Shown here piece by piece: positions 23,798-33,222 of a stretch of 64,000 nt of DNA. Made by a program: the position numbers and the translations under genes. The notes below the pieces were generated by a model. The model was given only the letters and a program-made list of their open reading frames with translations, was not told the DNA's origin and ran no database searches. The stretch comes from Poriferisodalis sp965116715 (GTDB lineage Bacteria; Actinomycetota; Acidimicrobiia; Acidimicrobiales; Poriferisodalaceae), in contig OZ220724.1 in NCBI GenBank assembly GCA_965116715.1, forward strand, positions 3,549,728 through 3,613,727, given 5' to 3'. The first letter of the stretch is position 1; every line of letters begins with the position of its first letter.

Positions 23798-25693
23798 GTG
23801 ACCGACACCGCATCGCGCGAACTGCCGCTGCAGGAGATTGATGAGGTCATCATTCGCTTCGCCGGCGACTCCGGCGACGGCATGCAGCTCACCGGTGACC
23901 AATTCACGAGCATCTCCGCGGCGCTCGGAAACGATCTGTCCACGCTGCCGGAGTTCCCCGCTGAGATCCGCGCCCCGCAAGGGACGCTTGCCGGTGTCTC
24001 GGCGTTCCAGGTGCGCATCTCCGACTTCGACATCACCACCCCGGGTGATGCTCCGACCGTGCTGGTGGCGATGAACCCGGCGGCGCTCAAGGCGCAGCTG
24101 CACAACCTTGCGCAGGGCGGCGCGCTCATCTTGAACACCGACGCGTTCAACGATCGCAACCTGGAGAAGGCCGGCTACTCGAGCAATCCGCTCGATGACG
24201 GCACGTTGGACGACTACCGCTCCTACCCGGTGCCGATGAGCCAGATCACCCGGGACGCCGTGGCCGAGCACGGTGTCAAGCCTCGGGACGCGGAGCGCTC
24301 CAAGAACTTCTTCGCGCTCGGCCTGATCTCGTGGATGTACACCCGCCCGGTCGAGCCGACGCTCGAGTTCATCAACACCAAGTTCCGTGGTCGCGAGCAG
24401 GTCATCAACGCCAATACCGCAGCGTTCAAGGCCGGTTACAACTTCGGCGAGACGGCGGAGATCTTCGAAGCTCACTACGAGGTGAAGCCCGCCCCGCTGG
24501 CACCCGGCGAATACACCAACGTGAACGGGAATACGGCGCTGGCCTGGGGCTGCGTTGTGGCGGGCCAGCTGGCACGCCTGCCGGTGTTCCTCGGCTCGTA
24601 CCCCATCACGCCGGCTTCGGACATCCTGCACGAGATGTCGCTGAAGAAGAACTTCGGCGTGCGGACGTTCCAAGCCGAAGACGAGATCGCTGCGGCAGCG
24701 TCGGCGGTGGGGGCGGCCTTCGGCGGGGCGCTGGCGTTCACCTCCACATCAGGACCCGGCTTGGCGCTGAAGGGTGAGACGCTCAGCCTTGCGGTCAGTC
24801 TCGAGCTGCCGATGGTGGTGCTCGACATCCAGCGCGGCGGTCCGTCGACGGGCCTGCCCACCAAGCCCGAGCAGGCCGATCTGATGATGGCCATGTACGG
24901 GCGGCATTCAGAGTCTCCGCTGCCGGTCGTGGCGCCGCGCAGTCCGGCCGACTGCTTCGACATCGCGATCGAGGCGTCGCGCATCGCGCTGAAGTACCGC
25001 ACACCCGTCATCGTGCTGTCGGACGGCTATCTGGCGAACAGCTCCGAGCCTTGGCTGCTGCCCGACGTCGGCCAATTGCCCGACATCGGCGTCGATTTTG
25101 CGACCGAGTTCAACGGCACCAACGAGGACGGAGACGGCATCTTCCTGCCGTACCTGCGCGATCCCGACACGCTGGCACGCCCGTGGGCCATTCCCGGCAC
25201 GCCTGGACTCATGCACCGCGTCGGCGGCATCGAGAAAGAGGACGGCACCGGCAACATCTCCTACGAGCCCGAGAACCACCAGCTGATGATCGATCTGCGC
25301 CAGGCCAAGATCGACGGCGTCGACGTGCCCGATGTCGAGGTTGCGGGCGATGTCGATGCCGATCTCGTCGTGCTGGGCTGGGGCTCGACGTGGGGCGCCA
25401 TCGACGCGGCCGCGGGCCGGCTGCGCGACGAGGGACAGCGGGTGGCGCACGTCCACCTGCGGCACCTCAACCCACTGCCCGCAAATCTCGGCGATGTGCT
25501 GCGTCGCTACCGGGCAGTGGTGTGCCCCGAGATGAACAAGGGCCAGCTGTGCGATCTGGTGCGAGCCAAGTACCTGATCGACGTCGAGCACGTCGGCAAG
25601 ATCGACGGCGTGCCGTTCACTACCGGCGAAGTGACCTCCGCAATCCGCAAGCGCACCGAAGAGCTGGCGGGAATCACAGCAACGAGCCCATGA
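23798..25693 (+). CDS. korA: 2-oxoglutarate:ferredoxin oxidoreductase, fused gamma-alpha subunit
   Basis: Ferredoxin-linked, CoA-dependent oxidation of 2-oxoglutarate to succinyl-CoA, replacing or supplementing the dehydrogenase complex in the TCA cycle. 631 residues: a gamma domain first (FAGDSGDGMQLTGDQF, residues about 10-200), then the alpha pyrimidine-binding domain starting near GNTALAWGCVVAGQLA (about residue 245) with GSYPITPASDILHEMS. The GTG start is preceded by AGGAGA, a good ribosome binding site. GCTAGCGT near 23708-23715 is a possible promoter. korB follows 40 bases later. It could use another 2-oxoacid, but the two-gene layout fits the actinobacterial KorAB type. Confidence 0.93.
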   Translation: MTDTASRELPLQEIDEVIIRFAGDSGDGMQLTGDQFTSISAALGNDLSTLPEFPAEIRAPQGTLAGVSAFQVRISDFDITTPGDAPTVLVAMNPAALKAQLHNLAQGGALILNTDAFNDRNLEKAGYSSNPLDDGTLDDYRSYPVPMSQITRDAVAEHGVKPRDAERSKNFFALGLISWMYTRPVEPTLEFINTKFRGREQVINANTAAFKAGYNFGETAEIFEAHYEVKPAPLAPGEYTNVNGNTALAWGCVVAGQLARLPVFLGSYPITPASDILHEMSLKKNFGVRTFQAEDEIAAAASAVGAAFGGALAFTSTSGPGLALKGETLSLAVSLELPMVVLDIQRGGPSTGLPTKPEQADLMMAMYGRHSESPLPVVAPRSPADCFDIAIEASRIALKYRTPVIVLSDGYLANSSEPWLLPDVGQLPDIGVDFATEFNGTNEDGDGIFLPYLRDPDTLARPWAIPGTPGLMHRVGGIEKEDGTGNISYEPENHQLMIDLRQAKIDGVDVPDVEVAGDVDADLVVLGWGSTWGAIDAAAGRLRDEGQRVAHVHLRHLNPLPANLGDVLRRYRAVVCPEMNKGQLCDLVRAKYLIDVEHVGKIDGVPFTTGEVTSAIRKRTEELAGITATSP

Positions 25694-25733
25694 CCGACGA
25701 GTCCAGCGAGTACCAACAGAGGCAACCAACACG

Positions 25734-26753
25734 ATGACCGACACCTCGATCACGCCGACGACACAGCCAGGAGACTGGGCCTCCGACCAGGAGGTCCGCT
25801 GGTGCCCGGGCTGCGGCGACTACTCCATCCTCACAGCGATGCGGATGCTGATGCCGAGCCTGGGCACCGAACCGCACAACACGGTGTTCGTGTCGGGTAT
25901 CGGCTGTGCTGCCCGGTTCCCGTACTACATGAACTCCTACGGCGTGCACGGCATCCACGGCCGTGCGCCCGCAATCGCCACCGGCTTGGCGATGGCCCGG
26001 CCGGATCTCGACGTCTGGGTGATCGGCGGCGACGGCGACATGCTGTCGATCGGCGGCAATCACCTGATCCACGCACTGCGGCGCAACGTCAAGATCAAGG
26101 TGCTGCTGTTCAACAACCAGATCTACGGCTTGACCAAGGGCCAGTTCAGCCCCACGAGCGAGATCGGCAAGGTCACCAAGAGCTCGCCGATGGGCTCGCT
26201 CGACGCTCCGTTCAACCCGCTCGCTGTGGCGCTCGGCGCCGAGGCCTCGTTCGTGGCGCGCACGCACGACATGGATCGCCAGCACATGATGGACACGTTC
26301 CGTCGGGCGCATGAGCACGACGGCGCCGCGTTCGTGGAGGTGTTCCAGAACTGCAACGTCTTCAATGACGGCGCTTTCGAAGGGGTCACCAAGAAGCAGA
26401 ACCGCGATGCCAACCTCATCCCGCTGACGCACGGCGAGCCCCTCCGCTTCGGGGCGGACGGCGAGTTCGGCGTCATCGACGAGTCGGGCTGCGCCCGGGT
26501 TGTGCACACCGCCGACGTGGACACTGACGAACTGCTCACCCACGACGAGACGAAGCACGATCCCTCGACGGCGTTCATGCTGGCGCGTCTCGCGCGCGGA
26601 CCGTTCGAGCCGACGCCGATCGGCGTGTTCCGCGCTGTGCGGCGCAGCGAGTACGCCATGGCCTCCACCCGGCAGCTGGCCGCAGCCCAGGAGAAGCAGG
26701 GTGCCGCTGACATTGCGCAGCTCTTGCGTTCACGCGGCACTTGGCACGTCTGA
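25734..26753 (+). CDS. korB: 2-oxoglutarate:ferredoxin oxidoreductase, beta subunit
   Basis: TPP- and 4Fe-4S-binding subunit paired with the gene upstream, 339 residues. WCPGCGDYSILTAM near residue 22 supplies the first cluster cysteines. The TPP motif spans VIGGDGDMLSIGGNHLIHAL to LFNNQIYGLTKGQFSPTS. It starts at an ATG with AGAGG about 12 bases upstream. No ferredoxin gene is present, so the electron acceptor is encoded elsewhere. Confidence 0.94.
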   Translation: MTDTSITPTTQPGDWASDQEVRWCPGCGDYSILTAMRMLMPSLGTEPHNTVFVSGIGCAARFPYYMNSYGVHGIHGRAPAIATGLAMARPDLDVWVIGGDGDMLSIGGNHLIHALRRNVKIKVLLFNNQIYGLTKGQFSPTSEIGKVTKSSPMGSLDAPFNPLAVALGAEASFVARTHDMDRQHMMDTFRRAHEHDGAAFVEVFQNCNVFNDGAFEGVTKKQNRDANLIPLTHGEPLRFGADGEFGVIDESGCARVVHTADVDTDELLTHDETKHDPSTAFMLARLARGPFEPTPIGVFRAVRRSEYAMASTRQLAAAQEKQGAADIAQLLRSRGTWHV

Positions 26754-26804
26754 ACCATCATCTTCCTCCGCAGAAACCACTGCGGTACACCGTGGGCGCG
26801 CTGG

Positions 26805-26817
26805 TACGTTCGGCTGC
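26805..26817 (+). promoter_or_regulatory. Leaderless-type -10 (TACGTT) before tlyA
   Basis: GGTACGTT at 26803-26810 ends 7 bases before the ATG, a clear case of the GGTANNNT arrangement. It would start the tlyA-nadK-recN-steA transcript at the initiator codon. Confidence 0.5.
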
Positions 26818-27624
26818 ATGAATGCCGTGCGGCGACGCCTCGACAGCGAGCTTGTCCGCCGCTGCCTGGCTTCTTCCCGGACGGCCGCGCAGGCGCTCAT
26901 CTCGGACGGCCGGGTTCTCGTGGGCGGTTCAGTCGCGCAGAAGCCGTCCCGGATGGTCTCTCCCGCCGAACCCGTCCGGCTCAGCGGTGAGCCGGCGCGG
27001 TTTGTCTCACGCGGCGGGGACAAGCTGGACGCCGCACTGGACGAATTCGGGATCGACGTAGCGGGACGGCGCGCTGTCGACGCCGGTGCTTCGACCGGCG
27101 GCTTCACCGATTGCCTGCTGCAGCGGGGCGCGGCGGAAGTCGTGGCGATCGATGTCGGCTGGGGACAGCTCGATGCCCGCCTGCGCGCCGATCCCCGGGT
27201 GACGGTGCGGGAGCGCTGCAACATGCGCCAGGTCGCACCGGCGGACATCGGCGGCGACGCAGGCATCACGACCGCTGACCTGTCGTTCATCTCGCTGCGG
27301 GCGGTGATGGCCAATCTCGCGGCGTGCACGGCACGCGCAGGAGACGCCGTGCTGCTCGTCAAGCCGCAGTTCGAAGCCGGCCGGCGCGAGGCCTCCCGAG
27401 GCAAGGGGGTGGTGCGCGATCCGGACGTGTGGCGGCACGTTCTCGACGACGTGGCGTCGAGCGCATCGGCCAATGGCCTCGCTCCCGCCGGCGTCGCCGT
27501 GTCGCCGTTGCGAGGCGCCGCAGGCAATGTCGAGTTCTTCCTGCACTGCCGGCGCGATGCCGCGCTGTCGCAGCGGTTCGATCTTGACAGCGCCATAGAG
27601 ATCGCTATCGAGGCCTCGGCATGA
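26818..27624 (+). CDS. tlyA: TlyA-family rRNA 2'-O-methyltransferase
   Basis: Methylates ribose in rRNA; the M. tuberculosis member modifies both 16S and 23S and is needed for capreomycin sensitivity. 268 residues: an N-terminal S4 RNA-binding domain (RRLDSELVRRCLASSRTAAQ through VSRGGDKL), then an FtsJ-type SAM domain with DAGASTGGFTDCLLQRGA at about residues 85-102 and VLLVKPQFEAGR. The ATG at 26818 is chosen over a much longer upstream frame that would overlap korB. The -10 element 7 bases before it supports a leaderless start. Its stop overlaps nadK (ATGA). Confidence 0.94.
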   Translation: MNAVRRRLDSELVRRCLASSRTAAQALISDGRVLVGGSVAQKPSRMVSPAEPVRLSGEPARFVSRGGDKLDAALDEFGIDVAGRRAVDAGASTGGFTDCLLQRGAAEVVAIDVGWGQLDARLRADPRVTVRERCNMRQVAPADIGGDAGITTADLSFISLRAVMANLAACTARAGDAVLLVKPQFEAGRREASRGKGVVRDPDVWRHVLDDVASSASANGLAPAGVAVSPLRGAAGNVEFFLHCRRDAALSQRFDLDSAIEIAIEASA

Positions 27625-28493
27625 GCGATGTGCTGATCGTCGCCCACGCCGAGCGCGCCGAGGCGCTGTCGGCGGCCAAGGGCTTGGTGGACTGGCTCGA
27701 GAACGAGGGCCATTCCGTGCAGATGGGACGCACTGAGGCGGTTGCCATCGATCGCAGTGACCTGATCGCAGCCGAGCCGATCCGCACGGTTCCCGACCTC
27801 GCCGTGAGCGTCGGCGGCGACGGCACGATGCTGCGCTCGGTTGACCTGGTCGCAGCAGCAGAGGTGCCGGTGCTCGGAGTCAACGTCGGTCACCTCGGCT
27901 ACCTGACCGAGTTCGAGCCCGCACAGCTTGTCGAGGTGGTCGGCGCCGCCCTCGCGGGATCGCTGGGCACCTCCGAGCGGATGATGGTCAGCGCAACAGT
28001 GCGCCGGGCGTCGGGCACCGATCCCGATGACAGCGGCGAGGAGGCGGCCTGGACGGGATTGAACGAAGTCGTGCTTGAGAAGCGCGATCCGGGTCACACC
28101 GTGAGGTTGGAGGTGTGGCTCGACGGCGACGTCTTCGCGACCTACGCGGCCGACGGCCTCATCGTGTCCACACCGACGGGTTCCACTGCGTACAGCCTGT
28201 CGGCAGGCGGCGCCGTGGTTGCTCCGACGCACTCCTCGCTGCAAGTCACTCCGGTCGCGCCGCACATGCTCTTTGATCGCTCCCTGCTGCTGTCGGCGGA
28301 CACCGAGATCGGCATCCGGGTGATCAGCGAGCGGCCGGCGCTCGCCGCCGTCGACGGGCGCTCCGCCACGATGCTGGAGACGGGCGATGAGCTCGTCGTG
28401 ACGCGTGCCCCCTATGACGCGCGCTTCGTCACTGCCGGCGGCGACAGTTTCCATCGCGTGCTGAAGCACAAGTTCGGCCTCAAGGACCGCTGA
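27621..28493 (+). CDS. nadK: NAD kinase
   Basis: Makes NADP from NAD, 290 residues. The family signature GGDGTMLRSV is at about residues 66-75. NVGHLGYLTEF and NEVVLEKRDPGHTVRLEV follow, then TPTGSTAYSLSAGG in the nucleotide-binding region. It overlaps tlyA by ATGA and shares one base with recN. The same order, tlyA-nadK-recN, is found in mycobacteria. Confidence 0.96.
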   Translation: MSDVLIVAHAERAEALSAAKGLVDWLENEGHSVQMGRTEAVAIDRSDLIAAEPIRTVPDLAVSVGGDGTMLRSVDLVAAAEVPVLGVNVGHLGYLTEFEPAQLVEVVGAALAGSLGTSERMMVSATVRRASGTDPDDSGEEAAWTGLNEVVLEKRDPGHTVRLEVWLDGDVFATYAADGLIVSTPTGSTAYSLSAGGAVVAPTHSSLQVTPVAPHMLFDRSLLLSADTEIGIRVISERPALAAVDGRSATMLETGDELVVTRAPYDARFVTAGGDSFHRVLKHKFGLKDR

Positions 28494-30088
28494 TGCTCGT
28501 CGAGTTGGCGGTGCACGATCTCGGCGTCATCTCCCATGCCAACCTGGTGCTCGGCGAGGGCATGACGGCGCTGACCGGCGAGACGGGCGCCGGCAAGACC
28601 CTGGTGGTGCAGGCATTGCAGCTGCTGATGGGCGGGCGAGCCGATCCGGCGATGGTACGCACCGGCGCGGTGGAGGCGGTCGTCGAGGGCAGGTTCGTGC
28701 ACCCCGATGGCAGCGAGCGGGTGCTGCGCCGCGTGGTCCCCGCGACCGGCCGCAGCCGTGCCTACGTGGACGGTGCCATGGCGTCGGTAACCGAGCTCGC
28801 CGAGCTGGGAGCCGGGCTGGTCGACCTGCACGGGCAGCACCAGCACCAATCGCTGCTGAGCTCCCGCACACAGCGTGAGGCGCTGGATCGCTGGGGCGGC
28901 GTCGATGTGCGTCCCCTGGCGGCGGCGCGCACCGAGGTGCGGGCGCTGACCGAGAACTTGGCTGCGCTGGGTGGCGATGCGCGAGCCAGGGCGCAGGAGA
29001 TCGACCTGTTGAGATATCAGGTCGACGAGATCGCAGCGGCGCAGCTGGACGACCCCGACGAGCTGGACCGGATCGCCGAGCGAGAGGACCTGCTGGCCGA
29101 CGCAGCCACGATCCTTGAGGATGGCCAAGCGGCCCGCCAAGCACTCGCCGGCGATGACGGGGCCATCGACCAGCTGGGGGCCGCGGTGGCCCTGCTGGTC
29201 TCCCGGAAGGCGTTCGCGCCGATCAGCGACCGCCTGGGCGCCGTGGCAGCCGAACTGGACGATGCCGTCGCGCAGCTGCGCGACGTGCTCGACACGATCG
29301 AGGACGACCCGCAGGCGCTGGCCGAAGCCCGTGCCCGGCACCAGCTGCTGCGCGGGCTCACGCGCAAGTACGGCGACACCCTCGCCGACGTCACGGCGTT
29401 CGGCGCCCGAGCTGCCGAGCGCCTCTCACAGCTGGAACGCCACACCGAGCTTGCAGCAGAGCTGGAGGCCGGCATCGAAGCCGCGCAGCGCCATGTCCAG
29501 GCCGAAGCCGACGTCGTGGCTGACGCTCGCCGCGCGGCTGCACCTGGCCTCGCCTCTGCGGTGAGCGAGCACTTGGCTTCGCTGGCGCTGGAGGGCGGCA
29601 CGCTGGAGGTCAGCGTGGCCGGCGAAGCTCCGAGCGACAGCATCGAACTGCGCTTCAGCGCGAATCGCGGCTCCCCGCCGGGGCCATTGTCGAAGGTGGC
29701 GTCGGGCGGCGAGCTGGCACGCGTCATGCTGGCATTGCGGCTCGTGCTGACCGCCGGCCCTCCGACCTTGGTCTTCGATGAGGTCGACGCCGGCATCGGC
29801 GGCGAGACCGCTGTGGCAGTGGGTCGGTCGCTGGCTTCGCTGGCGGAGCATCACCAGGTTCTGGTGGTCACGCATCTCCCGCAGGTCGCGGCGTTCGCGC
29901 ACCACCAGGTCGCTGTTCGAAAGACCGACGACGGCGACGCGGTGGCATCCGACCTCGTCGCCGTGACGGGAGAGGATCGCATCAGCGAGCTGGCACGGAT
30001 GCTCGCGGGTCAGCCTGCGTGGGCGAGCGGCCGCCAGCACGCATCCGAGCTGCTGGAGGCGGCGGCGCGAGGCGGCACCTCGGGGTGA
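28493..30088 (+). CDS. recN: DNA repair protein RecN
   Basis: SMC-like ATPase for double-strand break repair, 531 residues. Walker A GETGAGKTLVVQAL is at about residues 26-39. DLHGQHQHQSLL is the conserved region after the first globular half. A central coiled coil (about residues 150-360, many Ala/Glu/Arg heptads) is followed by the ABC signature ASGGELARVMLALRL and Walker B TLVFDEVDAGIGGETA. Its stop overlaps the GTG of steA. Confidence 0.95.
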   Translation: MLVELAVHDLGVISHANLVLGEGMTALTGETGAGKTLVVQALQLLMGGRADPAMVRTGAVEAVVEGRFVHPDGSERVLRRVVPATGRSRAYVDGAMASVTELAELGAGLVDLHGQHQHQSLLSSRTQREALDRWGGVDVRPLAAARTEVRALTENLAALGGDARARAQEIDLLRYQVDEIAAAQLDDPDELDRIAEREDLLADAATILEDGQAARQALAGDDGAIDQLGAAVALLVSRKAFAPISDRLGAVAAELDDAVAQLRDVLDTIEDDPQALAEARARHQLLRGLTRKYGDTLADVTAFGARAAERLSQLERHTELAAELEAGIEAAQRHVQAEADVVADARRAAAPGLASAVSEHLASLALEGGTLEVSVAGEAPSDSIELRFSANRGSPPGPLSKVASGGELARVMLALRLVLTAGPPTLVFDEVDAGIGGETAVAVGRSLASLAEHHQVLVVTHLPQVAAFAHHQVAVRKTDDGDAVASDLVAVTGEDRISELARMLAGQPAWASGRQHASELLEAAARGGTSG

Positions 30089-31269
30089 GCATGTCCCGCT
30101 CGCTGTCGTTGTGGGGGCGTCACCGCTCCCGCCGCGACCGGGGCACCGGCCAGGTCGAGTATGCGGGGCGGTGCCGCGTGGATCGCCGCACCAAGAACCT
30201 GCTGAGCCGCCTGGAGCGGGGCGACATTGCGGTCATTCACCACGCCGACCTTGACCGGGTCGCCGCTGACGGGCTGCTGGCAGCCGGCGCGATAGCGGTC
30301 GTCAATGCGGAGTCGACGATGACCGGCCGGTACCCGGCGCTGGGCGGCCTCACGCTCGCGCAGGCAGGTGTGCCGGTTCTCGAGGACATCGGCGAGGGGA
30401 TGTTCGCGTCGCTGCACGACGGTGAGGAGCTGGCCATCGCCGGCGATGAGCTGCTGCGCGGCGACGAGGTGATCGGGACCGGATATCGCCGCGATGCCGA
30501 GTACTTCGAACGCGTGCTGGAATCGGCGCGTGTGGCGGTGCGCAGCGAACTCGGGAGTTTCGCCCGCAACACGCTCGAGTATCTGGAGAAGGAACCGCAG
30601 GTCCTGACCGATGAGCTGGAGATCCCGCTGCTGCAGCACGAGTTGCGTCGCCGCCATGTGCTGGTGGTGGTACGCGGCATCGACTACCGCGAGGATCTGC
30701 GCGCGCTTCGCCGTTCGGGCTACATGTCCGACATGCGGCCGGTCATCATCGGGGTGGACGGCGGTGCCGATGCGTTGCTCGACACCGGGCTCGTGCCGCA
30801 CATCATCATCGGCGATTTCGACTCGGTGTCGCCGCGGGCGCTCGAGTGCGGGGCGCAGCTCATCGTGCATGCCTATCCCGAGGGCGGCGCGCCGGGTTCG
30901 GCTCGCCTCGACGCCGCCGGCCTGAGCTATGACGTCATCGCCGCGCCCGGCACCAGCGAGGACCTCGCCTTGCGGCTGGCGTTCGAGCAGCGAGCCGAGC
31001 AGATCGTCGAGGTCGGATCGCACACGTCGATGGTCGACTTCTTCGACAAGGGCCGTCGAGGCATGGCCTCCACGTTCCTGACCCGGATGCAGGTGTCCCC
31101 GGCACTCGTGGATGCCAAGGGAGTGAGCCGCCTGTACCGCACCCAGGTGCGCAAGCGCGACATGGCCATGCTGATCGTCTCGGCACTCGTCACCATCGGC
31201 GTCATTGCCGCAGTGACCGAGCCGGGCAGGCTGCTGCTGCGCACGCTGTGGATCAACATGGGCCTGTAG
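30085..31269 (+). CDS. steA: SteA-like cell-separation protein (thiamine pyrophosphokinase-like domain)
   Basis: 394 residues, homologous in position and features to Rv1697/SteA, which with SteB controls daughter-cell separation in corynebacteria. The thiamine-pyrophosphokinase-like core is seen at about residue 230, with GVDGGADALLDTGLVPHIII and GDFDSVSP. A single membrane helix lies near the C-terminus (MAMLIVSALVTIGVIAAV), so the bulk is cytoplasmic. GTG at 30085 overlaps the recN stop; ATG at 30091 is an alternative two codons later. The enzymatic activity of this family is not established, so the name rests on synteny and domain layout. Confidence 0.85.
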   Translation: MSMSRSLSLWGRHRSRRDRGTGQVEYAGRCRVDRRTKNLLSRLERGDIAVIHHADLDRVAADGLLAAGAIAVVNAESTMTGRYPALGGLTLAQAGVPVLEDIGEGMFASLHDGEELAIAGDELLRGDEVIGTGYRRDAEYFERVLESARVAVRSELGSFARNTLEYLEKEPQVLTDELEIPLLQHELRRRHVLVVVRGIDYREDLRALRRSGYMSDMRPVIIGVDGGADALLDTGLVPHIIIGDFDSVSPRALECGAQLIVHAYPEGGAPGSARLDAAGLSYDVIAAPGTSEDLALRLAFEQRAEQIVEVGSHTSMVDFFDKGRRGMASTFLTRMQVSPALVDAKGVSRLYRTQVRKRDMAMLIVSALVTIGVIAAVTEPGRLLLRTLWINMGL

Positions 31270-31282
31270 ATCGGCCAGGCGA

Positions 31283-32344
31283 ATGATCAATCTCCGCTAC
31301 CACATCGTGTCCATAGCGGCAGTCTTCCTGGCCTTGGCGATCGGCTTGGCGCTGGGCTCGACGTTCGTGGACTCGGTGCTGGTGAGCAACCTGGAATCAC
31401 GGGTGGACCAGCTGCAGGCCGACACCGAGTCGGCGATCGAACGGCGAGCGCAGGCCGAGGAGACGCTCAGCGGAGTGGAGGCGGAACGCGACGCCGCGCT
31501 GGCAAGCGTCGAAGCAGCTCGATCGGTGCGGTTCGAGGTGGAGGATCTCGTGCGGCCGTACTTTCCGCAGGGACGGCTGAGCGGCACCACCACGCTCATC
31601 GTCGCGCCCGAATCTACCGATCGAGCAGCGGTGGCAGCCATCCGCGCTCGCCTCGATGCGACGGACGCACGTCAGGGCGGGGTGATTTGGCTCAGCGACG
31701 GCCTGCGCCTGGACGACCCCGGAGTGCGTCAGAGCATTGCCGGAGCATTCTCGCTGGCGGGCGACAGCCGCAACGCCGTGCAACGAGCGCTTCGATTCCT
31801 GGTGCCCCAGGCGCTCTTCAGGCCGGCGGAGGCCGGTTCTGGCCAGACGCCCGGCAACGACGTCAACGCGATCACCGATTCCGCAGCGCTCGACGGATTC
31901 TCCCGCGGCTTCGCGTCGGTGCCGCCGACGCGCACCGCGCTCACCTTGCTGCGCGATCTGGAGTTGATCACTCACGACGGCACCGGCGCTGCCGCGCTGC
32001 ATCTGCTCGGCGGGGAGCAGATGCGGCTGGTGGTGGTCACCGATGCGGCTGCAACGAAGCTGAATGAGGACTTCGTGTTCGATCTGCTCCGCGCGATGGC
32101 TGATGACGGGCACTCGGGCACTGCCGTCATCGTCGAGGTGCCGGCTCCCGGTGCAGCGGGCGTCGGCCACGGCACCGTGCTCGAGCGGCTCCGCGCCGAT
32201 CCTGTGCTCGCTGAGTCGTTCTCGAGCGTCGACGAGGTCGAGACCTTCTCGGGCGATCTGGCGCTGCTGGTGGCGCTGGAGCGGCTGCCCGCCGTCAATC
32301 ACTTCGCTGGCGCAGATCCCGACCACGGCTTGGGCCCGTCATGA
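31283..32344 (+). CDS. steB: SteB/MctB-like envelope protein (annotated elsewhere as copper transporter)
   Basis: 353 residues. One N-terminal membrane helix (YHIVSIAAVFLALAIGLALG, residues 5-24) is followed by a coiled coil of about 50 residues rich in Glu/Ala/Arg (NLESRVDQLQADTESAIERR) and an extracytoplasmic globular domain. This matches the MctB (Rv1698)/SteB family, the partner of SteA. In mycobacteria it has been called a copper-transport protein and in corynebacteria a divisome-associated protein; the sequence alone does not decide between them. The stop overlaps the glycosyltransferase start (ATGA). Confidence 0.87.
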   Translation: MINLRYHIVSIAAVFLALAIGLALGSTFVDSVLVSNLESRVDQLQADTESAIERRAQAEETLSGVEAERDAALASVEAARSVRFEVEDLVRPYFPQGRLSGTTTLIVAPESTDRAAVAAIRARLDATDARQGGVIWLSDGLRLDDPGVRQSIAGAFSLAGDSRNAVQRALRFLVPQALFRPAEAGSGQTPGNDVNAITDSAALDGFSRGFASVPPTRTALTLLRDLELITHDGTGAAALHLLGGEQMRLVVVTDAAATKLNEDFVFDLLRAMADDGHSGTAVIVEVPAPGAAGVGHGTVLERLRADPVLAESFSSVDEVETFSGDLALLVALERLPAVNHFAGADPDHGLGPS

Positions 32345-33222
32345 CCCATGCCGTGGCGATTGTGCCTGCGTTCAACCGGGCGGACACGGTGGGTGCCACG
32401 GTGACAGCACTGCGCACCGTGTCCGACGTGCTCGAAGTCATCGTGGTCGACGACGGCTCCCGGGATCGCACAGCGGCGGTGGCCGCCGCGGCCGGGGCGC
32501 GCGTCGTCGAGCTCGCTCGCAACCGCGGCAAGGGAGCAGCGATCACGGCAGGCATCGCGGCGTCAGGTGCCCCCGACGTGTACCTGCTCATCGATGCCGA
32601 TCTGGGCGATTCGGCTGCGCTGGCCGGTGATCTGCTGCGGCCGGTCGCGCTGGGCGACGCCGATATGACGATCGCGGTGTTCGACGCTCCTGATGGTCGG
32701 GGCGGGCTCGGGCTCGTCAAAGGGTTCGCTGCGCGCGTCCTGCGTTCGGAAACGGGACTCGACATGGCGGAACCGCTCTCGGGGCAGCGCGCGGTGCGGG
32801 GTCCGCTGCTGCGATCGATGCAGCTCGCGTCCGGATTCGGTCTCGAGATCGGCCTGACGCTCGATGCGGCTGATCGTGATGCCGCCATCAGCGAGGTTGC
32901 CGTGGGATTCACCCACCGGCAGACCGGGCGCGATCTCAGTGGCGTTGCACACCGGGCCCGCATCGGGCGCCACGTCTACCTCGCCGTGGTGGCGCGCACC
33001 GGCTGGCCAAAGGCGATCTACTGCCTGGCTGCCTCACTGCTCGGCCGCACCATCTCGACGGCTCGTCGGGTGCCGACAGGTCTGCGGGGGCGCCGGCTGG
33101 GGCCTGCGGCGCGAGAGCGATGGCGGCGTGCACGCCGGCTTCGCTTGCCACGTTCGCTTCGGGACCTGCGGTGGAGGCGGTCGTTGCGGCCGTGGCGTCG
33201 CCGAACCCCACACGGATCGTGA
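32341..33222 (+). CDS. Family 2 glycosyltransferase
   Basis: Nucleotide-sugar-dependent transferase, 293 residues, no membrane helix. GT-A motifs: AIVPAFNRADTVGATVTAL at the N-terminus, IVVDDGSRDRTAAVA at about residues 35-49, and the DxD metal site in LLIDADLGD near residue 83. The Arg-rich last 50 residues may hold the protein to the membrane or to its partner. It overlaps SteB by ATGA and the next membrane protein by GTGA, so four envelope genes form one coupled unit. The acceptor is unknown; a lipid-linked sugar is likely given its neighbour. Confidence 0.85.
   Translation: MTHAVAIVPAFNRADTVGATVTALRTVSDVLEVIVVDDGSRDRTAAVAAAAGARVVELARNRGKGAAITAGIAASGAPDVYLLIDADLGDSAALAGDLLRPVALGDADMTIAVFDAPDGRGGLGLVKGFAARVLRSETGLDMAEPLSGQRAVRGPLLRSMQLASGFGLEIGLTLDAADRDAAISEVAVGFTHRQTGRDLSGVAHRARIGRHVYLAVVARTGWPKAIYCLAASLLGRTISTARRVPTGLRGRRLGPAARERWRRARRLRLPRSLRDLRWRRSLRPWRRRTPHGS

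Noticed and set aside
26730..28469. 579-residue minus-strand frame over tlyA and nadK
   Set aside because: Shadow of two identified genes; the translation is Arg/Ser-rich and has no motif.
33120..33218. Earlier ATG for the MraY-like gene
   Set aside because: It would overlap the glycosyltransferase by 103 bases; the GTG at 33219 gives the GTGA overlap usual in this genome.
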